Assembly (NCBI RefSeq): GCF_025136295.1
Contig: NZ_CP062788.1
Coordinates: 3,303,588-3,367,587, forward strand
DNA from: Aestuariispira ectoiniformans
GTDB lineage: Bacteria; Pseudomonadota; Alphaproteobacteria; UBA8366; Aestuariispiraceae
Direction of reading: 5' to 3'
Length of the DNA: 64,000 bases
Shown here piece by piece: positions 9,143 through 17,084 of the stretch (position 1 is the stretch's first letter; every line of letters starts with the position of its first letter). The notes beneath the pieces were generated by a model, which had not been told where the DNA came from, did no database searches, and saw nothing but the letters and a program-made list of their open reading frames with translations. Made by a program: the position numbers and the translations under genes.

Positions 9143-10330
9143 TCAGTCGCCGCAAACTTTCAAAAGCGCCTTTGCGAAATATTCCACCCGGTCTTCCGGC
9201 AGGCCCGCGATATTGATCCGACCATCATCCACCATATAGATGCCAAACTCCTCACGCAGGCGACGCACCTGATCCGATGTGGTTCCCATCAGGGAGAACA
9301 TACCCCGGTGCTCGGCAACAAAGTCGTATTTGTCGCTGTTGCTACCACGGCGCAATGCATCGGCCAGCCCCTGGCGCAGGGACAACATACGGTTCCGCAT
9401 CTCGTCCAGTTCCTTGCACCATGCGGCCTTAAGCGCCGGGTCGGTCAGGATCATACGCACTGCAGCCGCCCCATGATCCGGCGGCATGGAATAGGACCCG
9501 CGTGTGACCGAGGTCAACTGGCTCAGGCTGGCATTGGCCTGCTCCGCGCTGGCCCCCATCAGCATGGCACAGCCAACGCGATCCCGGTAAAGCCCGAAGT
9601 TCTTCGAACAGGACGCAGCCACCAGCATTTCCGGCACCCGTCCGGCCATCAGACGCAGGCCCGCCGCGTCCTCTTCCAGGCCATCTCCGAACCCCTGATA
9701 AGCAATATCGATAAAGGGCAGGAAGCCCCGTTCCACGGCGAGGTCCGCCAGAACCTGCCACTGGTCGATCGTAAGATTGGCCCCGGTCGGGTTATGGCAG
9801 CAACCATGCAGAAGCACCACATCGCCCGGCCCCGCCTGCTTTAACGCCTCGACCATCGCATCGAACCTGACGGATGCGCTGGCAGCATCGAAATAGGGAT
9901 AGGTTTTCGTTTTCAGCCCCGCATTGATCATGACCGGCCCATGGTTCGGCCATGTCGGATCGCTGAGCCACACAGTGGCATCCTTGTTCGCCCGGGCAAT
10001 CAACTCACCCAGGATACGCAAAGCACCACTGCCGCCGGGTGCCTGAACCGCACGAACACGTTCCGTAACCGTCGTTGCCCCGAACAGGAGGCCGACCATT
10101 GCCTCATTGAAACCGACATCGCCCAAAAGCCCCAGATAGGCCTTGCTGTCCTGTTCGATCCAAAGGCGTTTCTCCGCCTCCTTGACCGCGCGCAGAACCG
10201 GGGTCGCGCCTTTGTCGTCGCGATATACGCCCACACCCAGGTCAATCTTGTCCGGGCGCGTATCTTCCCGATAGGCCGCAATCAGGGCCAGAATTTTGTC
10301 ACCCGGCGCAGGCTTCAGCGTTTCAAACAT
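9143..10330 (-). CDS. Aromatic amino acid aminotransferase (class I PLP enzyme)
   Basis: 395 residues from ATG 10330, which has a GGGAGA site. The open frame extends far upstream, but that part runs through the tRNA gene and is not coding. The product is an aspartate aminotransferase-fold enzyme exchanging amino groups between aromatic (or aspartate) substrates and 2-oxoglutarate. It begins with the family pattern FETLKPAPGDKILALIAAYR. It contains LHGCCHNPTGANLT (PLP Asn region) and the Schiff-base lysine in AASCSKNFGLYRDRVG. The nearest named relatives would be TyrB/TatA; AspC activity cannot be excluded. It is monocistronic between two terminators. Confidence 0.9.
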   Translation of the reverse strand: MFETLKPAPGDKILALIAAYREDTRPDKIDLGVGVYRDDKGATPVLRAVKEAEKRLWIEQDSKAYLGLLGDVGFNEAMVGLLFGATTVTERVRAVQAPGGSGALRILGELIARANKDATVWLSDPTWPNHGPVMINAGLKTKTYPYFDAASASVRFDAMVEALKQAGPGDVVLLHGCCHNPTGANLTIDQWQVLADLAVERGFLPFIDIAYQGFGDGLEEDAAGLRLMAGRVPEMLVAASCSKNFGLYRDRVGCAMLMGASAEQANASLSQLTSVTRGSYSMPPDHGAAAVRMILTDPALKAAWCKELDEMRNRMLSLRQGLADALRRGSNSDKYDFVAEHRGMFSLMGTTSDQVRRLREEFGIYMVDDGRINIAGLPEDRVEYFAKALLKVCGD

Positions 10331-10435
10331 ATACTCGTCTCCCGCATTAACGCAGTTACTCTTCGCCCTGTTAAACACGGAATTAGTTGCAAAAGAAACA
10401 AAAAATTTATGGCGTGAAACGACCCCCTCGGGAGC

Positions 10436-10454
10436 ATTACCCGACAAGGGTAAT
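10436..10454. promoter_or_regulatory. Inverted repeat upstream of the aminotransferase
   Basis: ATTACCC-N5-GGGTAAT, perfect 7-base arms, 106 bases upstream of the aminotransferase start and after the tRNA terminator. It could be a regulator site for that gene. No regulator is assigned. Confidence 0.3.
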
Positions 10455-10491
10455 CGGCTATGCAGAACGGGGAAAATCGGGCCAGAAACGA

Positions 10492-10513
10492 CAAAACCGC
10501 CCCGAAGGGCGGT
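10492..10513 (-). terminator. Terminator of the tRNA-Glu gene
   Basis: ACCGCCC-CGAA-GGGCGGT stem with a stable tetraloop, followed on the minus strand by TTTT. It starts 13 bases after the CCA end of the tRNA. Confidence 0.88.
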
Positions 10514-10525
10514 CAAGTCGAGAAT

Positions 10526-10601
10526 TGGCGTCCCGTACGGGAGTCGAACCCGTGTTGCCGGCGTGAAAGGCCGGTGTCCTAGGCCTCTAGACGAACGGGA
10601 C
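10526..10601 (-). tRNA. tRNA-Glu (anticodon UUC)
   Basis: 76 nucleotides including an encoded CCA end (TGG at 10526-10528 on the plus strand). The acceptor arms GTCCCGT and ACGGGAC pair fully. The anticodon stem is CCGGC/GCCGG with loop CTTTCAC, giving anticodon TTC. The T arm contains GGGTTCGACTCCC. It reads both GAA and GAG codons. It is transcribed alone, with its own promoter (10629-10657) and terminator (10492-10513). Confidence 0.97.
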
Positions 10602-10628
10602 ATCGTCAGTGTCTCTCGGACGAGCGGG

Positions 10629-10657
10629 TTTCTACTGTCTCCCGCCCGACCTGACAA
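10629..10657 (-). promoter_or_regulatory. Promoter of tRNA-Glu
   Basis: On the minus strand TTGTCA (10657-10652) and TAGAAA (10634-10629) are 17 bases apart. The -10 element ends 28 bases before the mature tRNA, leaving a leader of about 20 bases. The spacing and position fit a housekeeping promoter. Confidence 0.65.
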
Positions 10658-10681
10658 GACCTATTTTTCACTTTTTTGAAA

Positions 10682-11707
10682 TTATTTATTCGCCACCTCG
10701 ATAAAGCGGCGGACATCCTCATCTTTCGTGCACCACGCCGTTACCAGACGATAGCAATCCGGCCCGCCCAACGGCCACTCATAGAAGGAAAATCCGGAAT
10801 CATTGAGACGCTTGGCGACCGGCCCGGGCAGGAAAACAAATACCTCATTGGCCTGCACGGGATAAAGCAGCCCGCCCTCGCCCAGATCCTTGAGCCCTTC
10901 GGCAAGTGCGGCTGCCATGGCGTTGGCGTGTCTGGCATTGCGCAGCCACAGATCATCGGTCAGATAGGCTTCCACCTGGGCGGACAGAAAGCGCATCTTC
11001 GAGAAGAGATGGCCACCGCGTTTCCGCCGGAAGCCCGCTTCTTTTGCTTTTTCCCTGTTGAATAGGATCACAACTTCCGCCGCCAGCGCACCGTTCTTGG
11101 TCGCGCCGAAGGACAGGACATCCACACCGGCCTTCCAGGTCATTTCCGCAGGGCTGCACCCCAGGCTGACCAGGGCATTGGTGAAACGCGCACCATCCAT
11201 ATGCACGGACAGGCCGTTTGCATGGGCAAGGTCGGCAATCGCCTTAACCTCATCCACAGAGTAGACGGTGCCGCATTCGGTCGCCTGGGTGATGGAAACG
11301 CAGGATGGCTGCACATGATGCACGACGCCCGTCCACCCGGCGTCCAGCACCTCCTGGATCGCCGCCGGTGTCAGTTTGGCATTCTCGCCCTTGATGGGCA
11401 CCAACTTCGCCCCGCCGGTCGCCATTTCCGGCGCCCCGCACTCATCCACGTTGATGTGGCTCTCCTCATGGCACAGTACCGCGCCGAAGGACGGCGTCAG
11501 AAGAGACAGGGACAGCACATTGGCAGCCGTGCCCGTGGCAACAGGAAAAATCTCAAGATCGCATTCGAAGATGTCCACGAGCTGCTGTTTCAGGCGTGCG
11601 GTGACGCTGTCCGCGCCATAAGGCATCTCGCCGCCCTGATTGACAGTCGCCAGATGCTGGACGATCTCCGGATTGGCAATCGTCGTGTTGTCCGAACAAA
11701 AATTCAT
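10682..11707 (-). CDS. ltaE: Low-specificity L-threonine aldolase
   Basis: 341 residues, the usual family length. This PLP fold-type I enzyme splits L-threonine or L-allo-threonine to glycine and acetaldehyde. Visible features are the N-terminal MNFCSDNTT, the glycine-rich PLP phosphate region VATGTAANVLSL, HEESHINVDECGAPE, the PLP-contacting HMDGARFTNAL and the Schiff-base lysine in SFGATKNGAL. Its ATG overlaps the stop of the upstream small membrane-protein gene by 4 bases (ATGA), so translation is probably coupled. The true substrate preference among beta-hydroxy amino acids is not visible. Confidence 0.9.
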   Translation of the reverse strand: MNFCSDNTTIANPEIVQHLATVNQGGEMPYGADSVTARLKQQLVDIFECDLEIFPVATGTAANVLSLSLLTPSFGAVLCHEESHINVDECGAPEMATGGAKLVPIKGENAKLTPAAIQEVLDAGWTGVVHHVQPSCVSITQATECGTVYSVDEVKAIADLAHANGLSVHMDGARFTNALVSLGCSPAEMTWKAGVDVLSFGATKNGALAAEVVILFNREKAKEAGFRRKRGGHLFSKMRFLSAQVEAYLTDDLWLRNARHANAMAAALAEGLKDLGEGGLLYPVQANEVFVFLPGPVAKRLNDSGFSFYEWPLGGPDCYRLVTAWCTKDEDVRRFIEVANK

Positions 11708-12057
11708 TCTGCGCCTCCCACCGGCTGTAACTTTACGGTCCCCAGGCTCTCGCCTGCGCCAAGATCGAGAACGAGAATCTCCTGCACGCCATCCTGTGTG
11801 CGATAACGCAGGGTCATCACCATTCCGGAGATATCGGTTTCCAGAATTTCCGCCCCTCTTGGCAAAGGCGCGGACATCGTCCCGAATGTTCTTGTTTTTG
11901 TAGGCTGTGTCTCCCCGGTCGAAATGACTGTTTTCGACGCGGACGTATCTTTGTCCGACAATTTGCCGACCTGGGATATCATACCGTAGACCAGAGCCAC
12001 CATTCCGGCCACGATCAATACGCCCATGAAGATGACAAGCGCCTTAATTCCTTGCAT
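11704..12057 (-). CDS. Small membrane protein, DUF6476-like
   Basis: 117 residues. One transmembrane helix near the N-terminus (ALVIFMGVLIVAGMVALVYGM, about 6-27) is followed by a polar linker and a compact strand-rich domain (RGAEILETDISGMVMTLRYR...EILVLDLGAGESLGTV). Small proteins of this design sit beside rluD and rpoH in many alphaproteobacteria; my recollection of the DUF6476 name is tentative. It overlaps ltaE by 4 bases and diverges from the pseudouridine synthase gene with only 32 bases between starts. The function is unknown. Confidence 0.75.
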   Translation of the reverse strand: MQGIKALVIFMGVLIVAGMVALVYGMISQVGKLSDKDTSASKTVISTGETQPTKTRTFGTMSAPLPRGAEILETDISGMVMTLRYRTQDGVQEILVLDLGAGESLGTVKLQPVGGAE

Positions 12058-12089
12058 TGCACATACCCGCCTTGTATAGGCCCTTCGCT

Positions 12090-13055
12090 ATGGATGAGGT
12101 TGAAACACAAACACTGACAGTCCCTGAGGACCACGCTGGCATGCGCCTGGACCGTTATCTGGTTCTGGCCCTGCCCGACCTGTCGCGCAACCGTATCCAG
12201 AAAATCATTTATGACGAAGGGGCCGAAGTTGACGGGCGGACGATAACGGACCCGTCACACAGGGTCAAACACGGACAGACGGTGGTGCTGACCATTGCTT
12301 CCGCCGAACCCCTGGATGTGGTCGCCCAGGAAATGGACCTCGATATCCATTATGAGGATGATCACCTGATCGTGGTCGACAAGCCCGCCGGGATGGTGGT
12401 CCACCCGGCCCCTGGCAATTACGAGGGTACGCTGGTCAATGGACTGCTGGCCCATTGCGGCGACAGCCTGTCCGGCATTGGCGGGGTGAAACGGCCCGGC
12501 ATCGTCCACCGGATCGACAAGGACACCAGCGGCCTGCTGGTCGTGGCAAAGACGGACGACGCCCATACAAGGCTTTGCGAGATGTTTTCGGTCCACCATA
12601 TCGAACGCGCCTATAAGGCAGTCGTCTGGGGCGTTCCAAACCCGAGCCGGGGCACCATCCAGGGCAATATCGGCCGCCACAAGGTCCAACGAAAAAAAAT
12701 GGCCGTGGTGAAAAGCGGCGGCAAACCGGCGGTGACCCATTACAAGATGGAACGCCAGTTCAAACTGGCGGCATCGCTTGTCGAATGCCGACTGGAGACC
12801 GGGCGCACCCATCAGATCCGCGTCCACATGACGCATATCGGCCATCCGCTGATCGGCGACCCCGTTTACGGCGGCCCGACCAAGGCCCGGATGAATGCCT
12901 TATCCAAATCGGCACAAATGTTTGTCCGTGATTTTAAACGCCAGGCCCTGCATGCGGCCGTGCTCGGATTCGAACATCCGATCACTGGCGAAAATCTGCG
13001 TTTCGAAAGCGATCTACCCAAAGATTTGAAAGACTTAATCTGTTCATTGGAATAA
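12090..13055 (+). CDS. rluD: RluA-family pseudouridine synthase (RluD-like)
   Basis: 321 residues from ATG 12090, preferred over a TTG 33 bases earlier that overlaps the start codon of the divergent gene. An N-terminal S4 RNA-binding domain (MRLDRYLVLALPDLSRNRIQ...VDG) precedes the catalytic domain, with the catalytic aspartate in GIVHRIDKDTSGLLVVAKT. ETGRTHQIRVHMTHIGHPLIGDPVYG is the typical family C-terminal stretch. RluD modifies helix 69 of 23S rRNA at three uridines and assists 50S maturation. Assignment to RluD over RluC rests on overall look and the rpoH neighbourhood. Confidence 0.87.
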   Translation: MDEVETQTLTVPEDHAGMRLDRYLVLALPDLSRNRIQKIIYDEGAEVDGRTITDPSHRVKHGQTVVLTIASAEPLDVVAQEMDLDIHYEDDHLIVVDKPAGMVVHPAPGNYEGTLVNGLLAHCGDSLSGIGGVKRPGIVHRIDKDTSGLLVVAKTDDAHTRLCEMFSVHHIERAYKAVVWGVPNPSRGTIQGNIGRHKVQRKKMAVVKSGGKPAVTHYKMERQFKLAASLVECRLETGRTHQIRVHMTHIGHPLIGDPVYGGPTKARMNALSKSAQMFVRDFKRQALHAAVLGFEHPITGENLRFESDLPKDLKDLICSLE

Positions 13056-13121
13056 ATTGAGTATATACTCTAATCCATTGAAGGACATAATTTCGCCACA
13101 TTTTAGAATGATCGTTCAGGT

Positions 13122-13150
13122 ATTGAAATTATGATCCCGCGCCCCAATAT
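13122..13150 (+). promoter_or_regulatory. Heat-shock (sigma-32) type promoter of rpoH
   Basis: ATTGAAA (13122-13128), 13 bases, then CCCCAATAT (13142-13150). This is close to the sigma-32 consensus CTTGAAA-N13-CCCCATNT and also to the alphaproteobacterial CTTG-N18-CYTATNT form. It lies 50 bases upstream of the rpoH start, pointing to positive autoregulation. Confidence 0.55.
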
Positions 13151-13200
13151 ATGTCCTATGATCGAACAGACCGATCACTCTACAGGGGAGATACAGCGTC

Positions 13201-14103
13201 ATGAGTTCTATGCCCAATCTGCCGGCCCTCACGCCTGAAGGTAACCTTCAGCGCTATCTGGATGACATCCGCAAGTTTCCAATGCTGGATCCGGATCAGG
13301 AATTCATGCTGGCCAAACGCTGGCGTGAACATGAGGACCGTGAAGCTGCCCATGAACTGGTAACAAGTCATTTGCGCCTGGTGGCAAAAATCGCGATGGG
13401 TTATCGCGGTTACGGCCTGCCGGTCGCCGAATTGATTTCGGAAGGCAACGTCGGGATGATGCAGGCGGTCAAACGTTTTGACCCCGACAAGGGCTTCCGC
13501 CTGGCAACCTATGCCATGTGGTGGATTCGCGCCTCCATTCAGGAATATATCCTGCATTCCTGGTCGCTTGTTAAAATCGGTACCACCGCCGCGCAGAAGA
13601 AACTGTTCTTCAACCTGCGCAAGATCAAAGGCCGCCTTCAGGCCTTTGAGGAAGGTGACCTGCACCCGGAAACGGTTGAAAAGATCGCCACCGAACTGGA
13701 CGTGCCGGAACAGGACGTCATCAATATGAACCGCCGTCTGGCAGGGTCCGACAACTCCCTGAACGCACCGTTGCGTGCCGATGGGGATGGTGATGGCGAA
13801 TGGCAGGACTGGCTGGAGGATGAATCCGACGACCAGGAATCCCTGCTTGCCGATTCCGAGGAATTGTCGATCCGCCGCGATATGCTGGCCGATGCCATGC
13901 AGTCCCTGAACGAGCGGGAACGTCACATCCTGAAGGAACGCCGCCTGTCCGACCCGGCCAAGACCCTTGAGGAATTGAGCCAGGAATACGACATCAGCCG
14001 CGAGCGCGTCCGTCAGATCGAGGTCCGTGCCTTTGAAAAGCTGCAAAAGGCCATGCGCAATGCTGCGGTTGAACGCAAACTGCCGCTCCAGGAAGGCGTC
14101 TGA
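13201..14103 (+). CDS. rpoH: RNA polymerase heat-shock sigma factor RpoH (sigma-32)
   Basis: 300 residues. Region 1.2/2 begins GNLQRYLDDIRKFPMLDPDQE. Region 2 holds the -10 recognition helix (KGFRLATYAMWWIRASIQEYI). The RpoH box QKKLFFNLRKIKGRL identifies this as sigma-32 and not RpoD. Region 4.2 ends with the helix-turn-helix YDISRERVRQIEVRAFEKLQ. GGGGAG lies before ATG 13201. It directs transcription of chaperone and protease genes after heat or envelope stress. It is monocistronic, with a heat-shock-like promoter upstream and a strong terminator behind. Some alphaproteobacteria carry a second rpoH; none is seen here. Confidence 0.97.
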   Translation: MSSMPNLPALTPEGNLQRYLDDIRKFPMLDPDQEFMLAKRWREHEDREAAHELVTSHLRLVAKIAMGYRGYGLPVAELISEGNVGMMQAVKRFDPDKGFRLATYAMWWIRASIQEYILHSWSLVKIGTTAAQKKLFFNLRKIKGRLQAFEEGDLHPETVEKIATELDVPEQDVINMNRRLAGSDNSLNAPLRADGDGDGEWQDWLEDESDDQESLLADSEELSIRRDMLADAMQSLNERERHILKERRLSDPAKTLEELSQEYDISRERVRQIEVRAFEKLQKAMRNAAVERKLPLQEGV

Positions 14104-14130
14104 GGCCTAAACACCCCCGCATAAGACAGA

Positions 14131-14158
14131 GAAAAGCCGGATGAATATTCATCCGGCT
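14131..14158 (-). terminator. 24-base palindrome, copy 1 (minus-strand terminator)
   Basis: A perfect palindrome with half-site AGCCGGATGAAT at 14135-14158. On the minus strand it is followed by TTTTC, so it would stop transcription of the leftward MFS gene. An identical palindrome recurs at 14309-14332. Confidence 0.65.
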
Positions 14159-14169
14159 CAGATTGATGA

Positions 14170-14200
14170 AAAACCCCCTGTTTTTTGAGCAGGGGGTTTT
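14170..14200 (+). terminator. Terminator of rpoH
   Basis: AAAACCCCCTG and CAGGGGGTTTT form an 11-base stem around a T-rich 9-base loop. The T-rich 3' arm and the A-rich 5' arm allow it to work in both directions between rpoH and the MFS gene. Confidence 0.8.
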
Positions 14201-14308
14201 CTCATGGTGGAAATTGGGCATTTGATTCCTGTTTGTTCACCCTTTGACTCTGGAACGTTCAGGGAATCTTGCTTGATTTTTTGACGCCTGACCTTTGTCA
14301 GCAGTCTG

Positions 14309-14337
14309 AGCCGGATGAATATTCATCCGGCTTTTTT
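14309..14337 (+). terminator. 24-base palindrome, copy 2 (plus-strand terminator)
   Basis: The same half-site AGCCGGATGAAT with its exact reverse complement, 174 bases from copy 1. Here it is followed by six T on the plus strand. Each copy therefore carries its T tract on the outward-facing strand, giving a paired bidirectional stop between the two convergent genes. Confidence 0.75.
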
Positions 14338-15733
14338 ATGGCCGCTCCCGCCCCCTGCTTTCATAAATTGCCGGGGACAGAGTTATTAAAGCTGAGGCCG
14401 CCAGAGTTATCCCCGATATAGCCATTAAAAACAGAAAGGCATGGTCCAAACCGCCCCGATCAACGCCTTCCGCCATCAGCAACACAACGATAATTGCCCC
14501 CACAGCCCCGCCAAGGCGCTGCAGGATATTCACCAATGTCGCCGCATCGCCCATTTCCTTCTGCGGAACAAACGCATAGGCCATCGTCATTGCTGGCATC
14601 TGCGCCAATGCCAGACCTGCACCACGCAGAAACAGCAATCCCCACGACAACGACCGGGACGGCGGCGTCTCGCCCATGAAGGGGATTATCGTCACGATCA
14701 AACAAAGAGCACCAGCGACGATAACGCGCCCTCCCCCATAGCGGTCCGTCAGCAATCCGCAGACAGGCAAAGCCAGCGCCGCGCCCAGCCCCATCATGAA
14801 CAACATCATTCCGGCAGCCATAACATCGTCCGAAACCACAAATTGGAAATAGAGGGGGAGCAAAAGCAAGCCTGCGAACATATTCGTTCCCGTCAGCCCC
14901 GCAACCGCAACAGCCGCACGAAACGTCCGCCCTTGCAGCAGCGCAAGATTCAACAGCGGCTCTCCAATTCGTGCTGTCCGCCATCCGAAGGCTGCAATCA
15001 ACGATACACCTGATGCCATCGCCAACACCACTGCCGGTCCGGCCATCGCAGCCTCCGTCGCCCCGATTAGAACAAGCGGCAACCCGGTTCCGATCATGAG
15101 CAGCCCGCACCAATCCAGCGACGCGGACCTGTCACCCTGCCCCGGCGGAATATGTCGAAGCGCCAGAACCAGGGCGATACAGCCAACGGGGATATTCATG
15201 GCAAATATCCAGCGCCACGACAGGGTGCCGAGAATGGTGCCACCGATCAAAGGTCCGATGGCCGGTCCCAAAGCCACGGCGAACCCCAGGGAGCCCATAA
15301 TTCGGCCTAGCTGGCGTGGCTCTGCGGCCTTTCCGATTACTGCCTGCCCCGCAGGCACAAGGACACCACCAGCAAGTCCCTGAAGCAATCGCGCAGCAAT
15401 CAATAGCCAAAGATTCGGGGCAAGAGCACAAAGGGCCGACGTCAGAACAAATCCCGCCAAGGCGGCAAGCCACACACGACCACATCCAAAACGGCGCACC
15501 AACCACCCTACGGCAGGCAGCGAGAAAGCCAGTGCCAGCAGATATCCCGTTATGACCCACTGGACCGACGACAATGATGTTCCAAAATCCTGCCGCAGGC
15601 TTTCTACAGCGAGATTGGCAACTGTGGAATCCAACATCGCCATGAAGGCACCGGCACCGCTGATAGCCGCAACCTTCCATAACCGGGCTGGAATAGGCGG
15701 TAATGCAGCCCGTTTTTCATCTGTCTGAGACAC
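14336..15733 (-). CDS. MFS drug-efflux transporter (DHA2/EmrB-QacA type)
   Basis: 465 residues with about 14 predicted membrane helices, as expected for DHA2 proton-driven exporters. Helix 1 carries AFMAMLDSTVANLAVESL, the LDxTVxNVAL motif of the family. RLLQGLAGGVLVPAG and LGPAIGPLIGG are the family motifs B and C. GTG start at 15733 with GAGGTG upstream. It diverges from a TetR gene across an 86-base gap containing a clean operator, so TetR-controlled export of a toxic compound is the simplest model. The substrate is unknown. Confidence 0.9.
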   Translation of the reverse strand: MSQTDEKRAALPPIPARLWKVAAISGAGAFMAMLDSTVANLAVESLRQDFGTSLSSVQWVITGYLLALAFSLPAVGWLVRRFGCGRVWLAALAGFVLTSALCALAPNLWLLIAARLLQGLAGGVLVPAGQAVIGKAAEPRQLGRIMGSLGFAVALGPAIGPLIGGTILGTLSWRWIFAMNIPVGCIALVLALRHIPPGQGDRSASLDWCGLLMIGTGLPLVLIGATEAAMAGPAVVLAMASGVSLIAAFGWRTARIGEPLLNLALLQGRTFRAAVAVAGLTGTNMFAGLLLLPLYFQFVVSDDVMAAGMMLFMMGLGAALALPVCGLLTDRYGGGRVIVAGALCLIVTIIPFMGETPPSRSLSWGLLFLRGAGLALAQMPAMTMAYAFVPQKEMGDAATLVNILQRLGGAVGAIIVVLLMAEGVDRGGLDHAFLFLMAISGITLAASALITLSPAIYESRGRERP

Positions 15734-15772
15734 CGGGGCACCTCATTGATTTATTTGAATAACATCTCTTAT

Positions 15773-15790
15773 ATGATACAATCGTATCAT
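15773..15790. promoter_or_regulatory. TetR operator between MFS and tetR
   Basis: Perfect inverted repeat ATGATAC-AATC-GTATCAT in the middle of the divergent promoter region. Its position suits simultaneous repression of both genes. Confidence 0.7.
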
Positions 15791-15819
15791 AAAAAACATC
15801 ACAGTCACAAGAGGCGCAG

Positions 15820-16443
15820 ATGCCCAAGATCGTCGACCATGACAAACGCCGCGAACAAATAATAGAAGGCCTGATACGGTTGATCGCCAGCCAGGGCATG
15901 CACCAAGCCAGCCTGCGTGCAGTGGCACAGGAGGCCGGCGTCTCTTTGCGGTCGGTACAGTATTATTTCGATGACAAGGCAGCATTGATGCAGGCGGCCC
16001 TGCACCATCTGGAAAAGGCCAGCCATGACCGCTGGGACGAACGATTGGCCGCACTCGCAACGCCATATTGCTTGCGGGACTATCTTCTCACCTTCATACG
16101 GGAAGCCCTTCCCAGCGACCCGGAAAGCCGCATCTTTCATCTGGTCTGGACATCTTTTGTGATCCTTGCGCAGACCGATACGACAATCGCAAAGCAGCCT
16201 TTTCTCGATGGGCCGAAACGCCTCATGCAGCAGATAGAACAGCGATTAACCCAGGGGCGCGAGAATGAAGAGATCAGCACCAGTATAAATCCGGCGTTTG
16301 AGGCAAAACGCCTTGTAGCCCTTTGCCACGGCCTGGGGACCAGTCTTCTAGTCGGCCTTTTTGATGCGGATGGAGCCGTCGCCCTGGCGACCCGTCATAT
16401 CGACGAATTGTTTCAGAGACAAAGCACCGAAAAAGGCAGCTAG
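15820..16443 (+). CDS. TetR-family repressor, probable regulator of the divergent MFS exporter
   Basis: 207 residues. The N-terminal TetR DNA-binding domain is clear (DKRREQIIEGLIRLIASQG, then LRAVAQEAGVSLRSVQYYFDDKAALM). The C-terminal ligand-binding part is helical and divergent. An AGAGG site precedes ATG 15820. Divergent placement with an exporter and a shared palindrome supports a classical efflux switch. Its 3' end overlaps the convergent membrane-protein gene by 4 bases. Confidence 0.9.
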   Translation: MPKIVDHDKRREQIIEGLIRLIASQGMHQASLRAVAQEAGVSLRSVQYYFDDKAALMQAALHHLEKASHDRWDERLAALATPYCLRDYLLTFIREALPSDPESRIFHLVWTSFVILAQTDTTIAKQPFLDGPKRLMQQIEQRLTQGRENEEISTSINPAFEAKRLVALCHGLGTSLLVGLFDADGAVALATRHIDELFQRQSTEKGS

Positions 16444-17063
16444 CCCGCCTTCTCCTGCTCTTCAGCCGGCATGTTTTCGGCCTTTTCCGCCTGACCTCCC
16501 GACTTGGCCTGTGCCTGTTTTTCCTTCAGGGCATCGCCACGGCGGACCGCCTCTGCGGCGGTGACCAGTTCAGTAGGAATTTCCGGCGCGTCTTCGCGCA
16601 CTTCCTTGCCCCACAATTTGACCAGATTCTGCTGGCGCTCAATTACAGTTTTCAGCTTGGCCTCGGAACTGACCTTCATATAGGAGGCGACCACCGGCGG
16701 AATGGAAAAATACAATCCCCACCCTGCCCCGGCGGCAGCGAACATAATGAACCAGTTCAGCGGATCGCCCAGCAGGGACATCGCCTTGGTCCAGGAGGAA
16801 TCGCCGCTGATCCACATCTCCAGGGCCACCATGAAACAGCCCGCGATATTCATATAACCGACAGTCAGGGTTGCATATTTCTGGGGCGCGCGGTCAACCA
16901 CGCGGGCGACAAGAGTCGGCATCATACCGGCGACGAAGATCACAACGGTTTCAGGGAACAGGATGACCAAAGCAATCGTAATCACAAGTGCAATCGTCAG
17001 ACGCGGCCAGACCGACGGCTTGCCCTTTGCGGTAGTCTTCTTTTTTTTGCCAGCTTTTGCCAT
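16440..17063 (-). CDS. Hypothetical membrane protein paired with the pseudokinase
   Basis: 207 residues, family not recognised. A lysine-rich N-terminus (KAGKKKKTTAKGK) is followed by three or four hydrophobic segments (about 22-42, 43-55, 68-88 and 103-125). A 75-residue charged, probably helical cytoplasmic tail ends in E/K/Q-rich sequence. It lies 21 bases downstream of the pseudokinase gene and is almost certainly co-transcribed with it, so a membrane complex of the two is a reasonable guess. Its stop overlaps the convergent tetR stop by 4 bases. Confidence 0.75.
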   Translation of the reverse strand: MAKAGKKKKTTAKGKPSVWPRLTIALVITIALVILFPETVVIFVAGMMPTLVARVVDRAPQKYATLTVGYMNIAGCFMVALEMWISGDSSWTKAMSLLGDPLNWFIMFAAAGAGWGLYFSIPPVVASYMKVSSEAKLKTVIERQQNLVKLWGKEVREDAPEIPTELVTAAEAVRRGDALKEKQAQAKSGGQAEKAENMPAEEQEKAG

Positions 17064-17084
17064 CGCTACTCGGACGCCTGTCTC

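Noticed and set aside
10331-10657. In-frame upstream extension of the aminotransferase reading frame (total 504 codons)
   Set aside because: It would translate through the tRNA-Glu gene and its terminator. The family N-terminus and a good ribosome site support ATG 10330.
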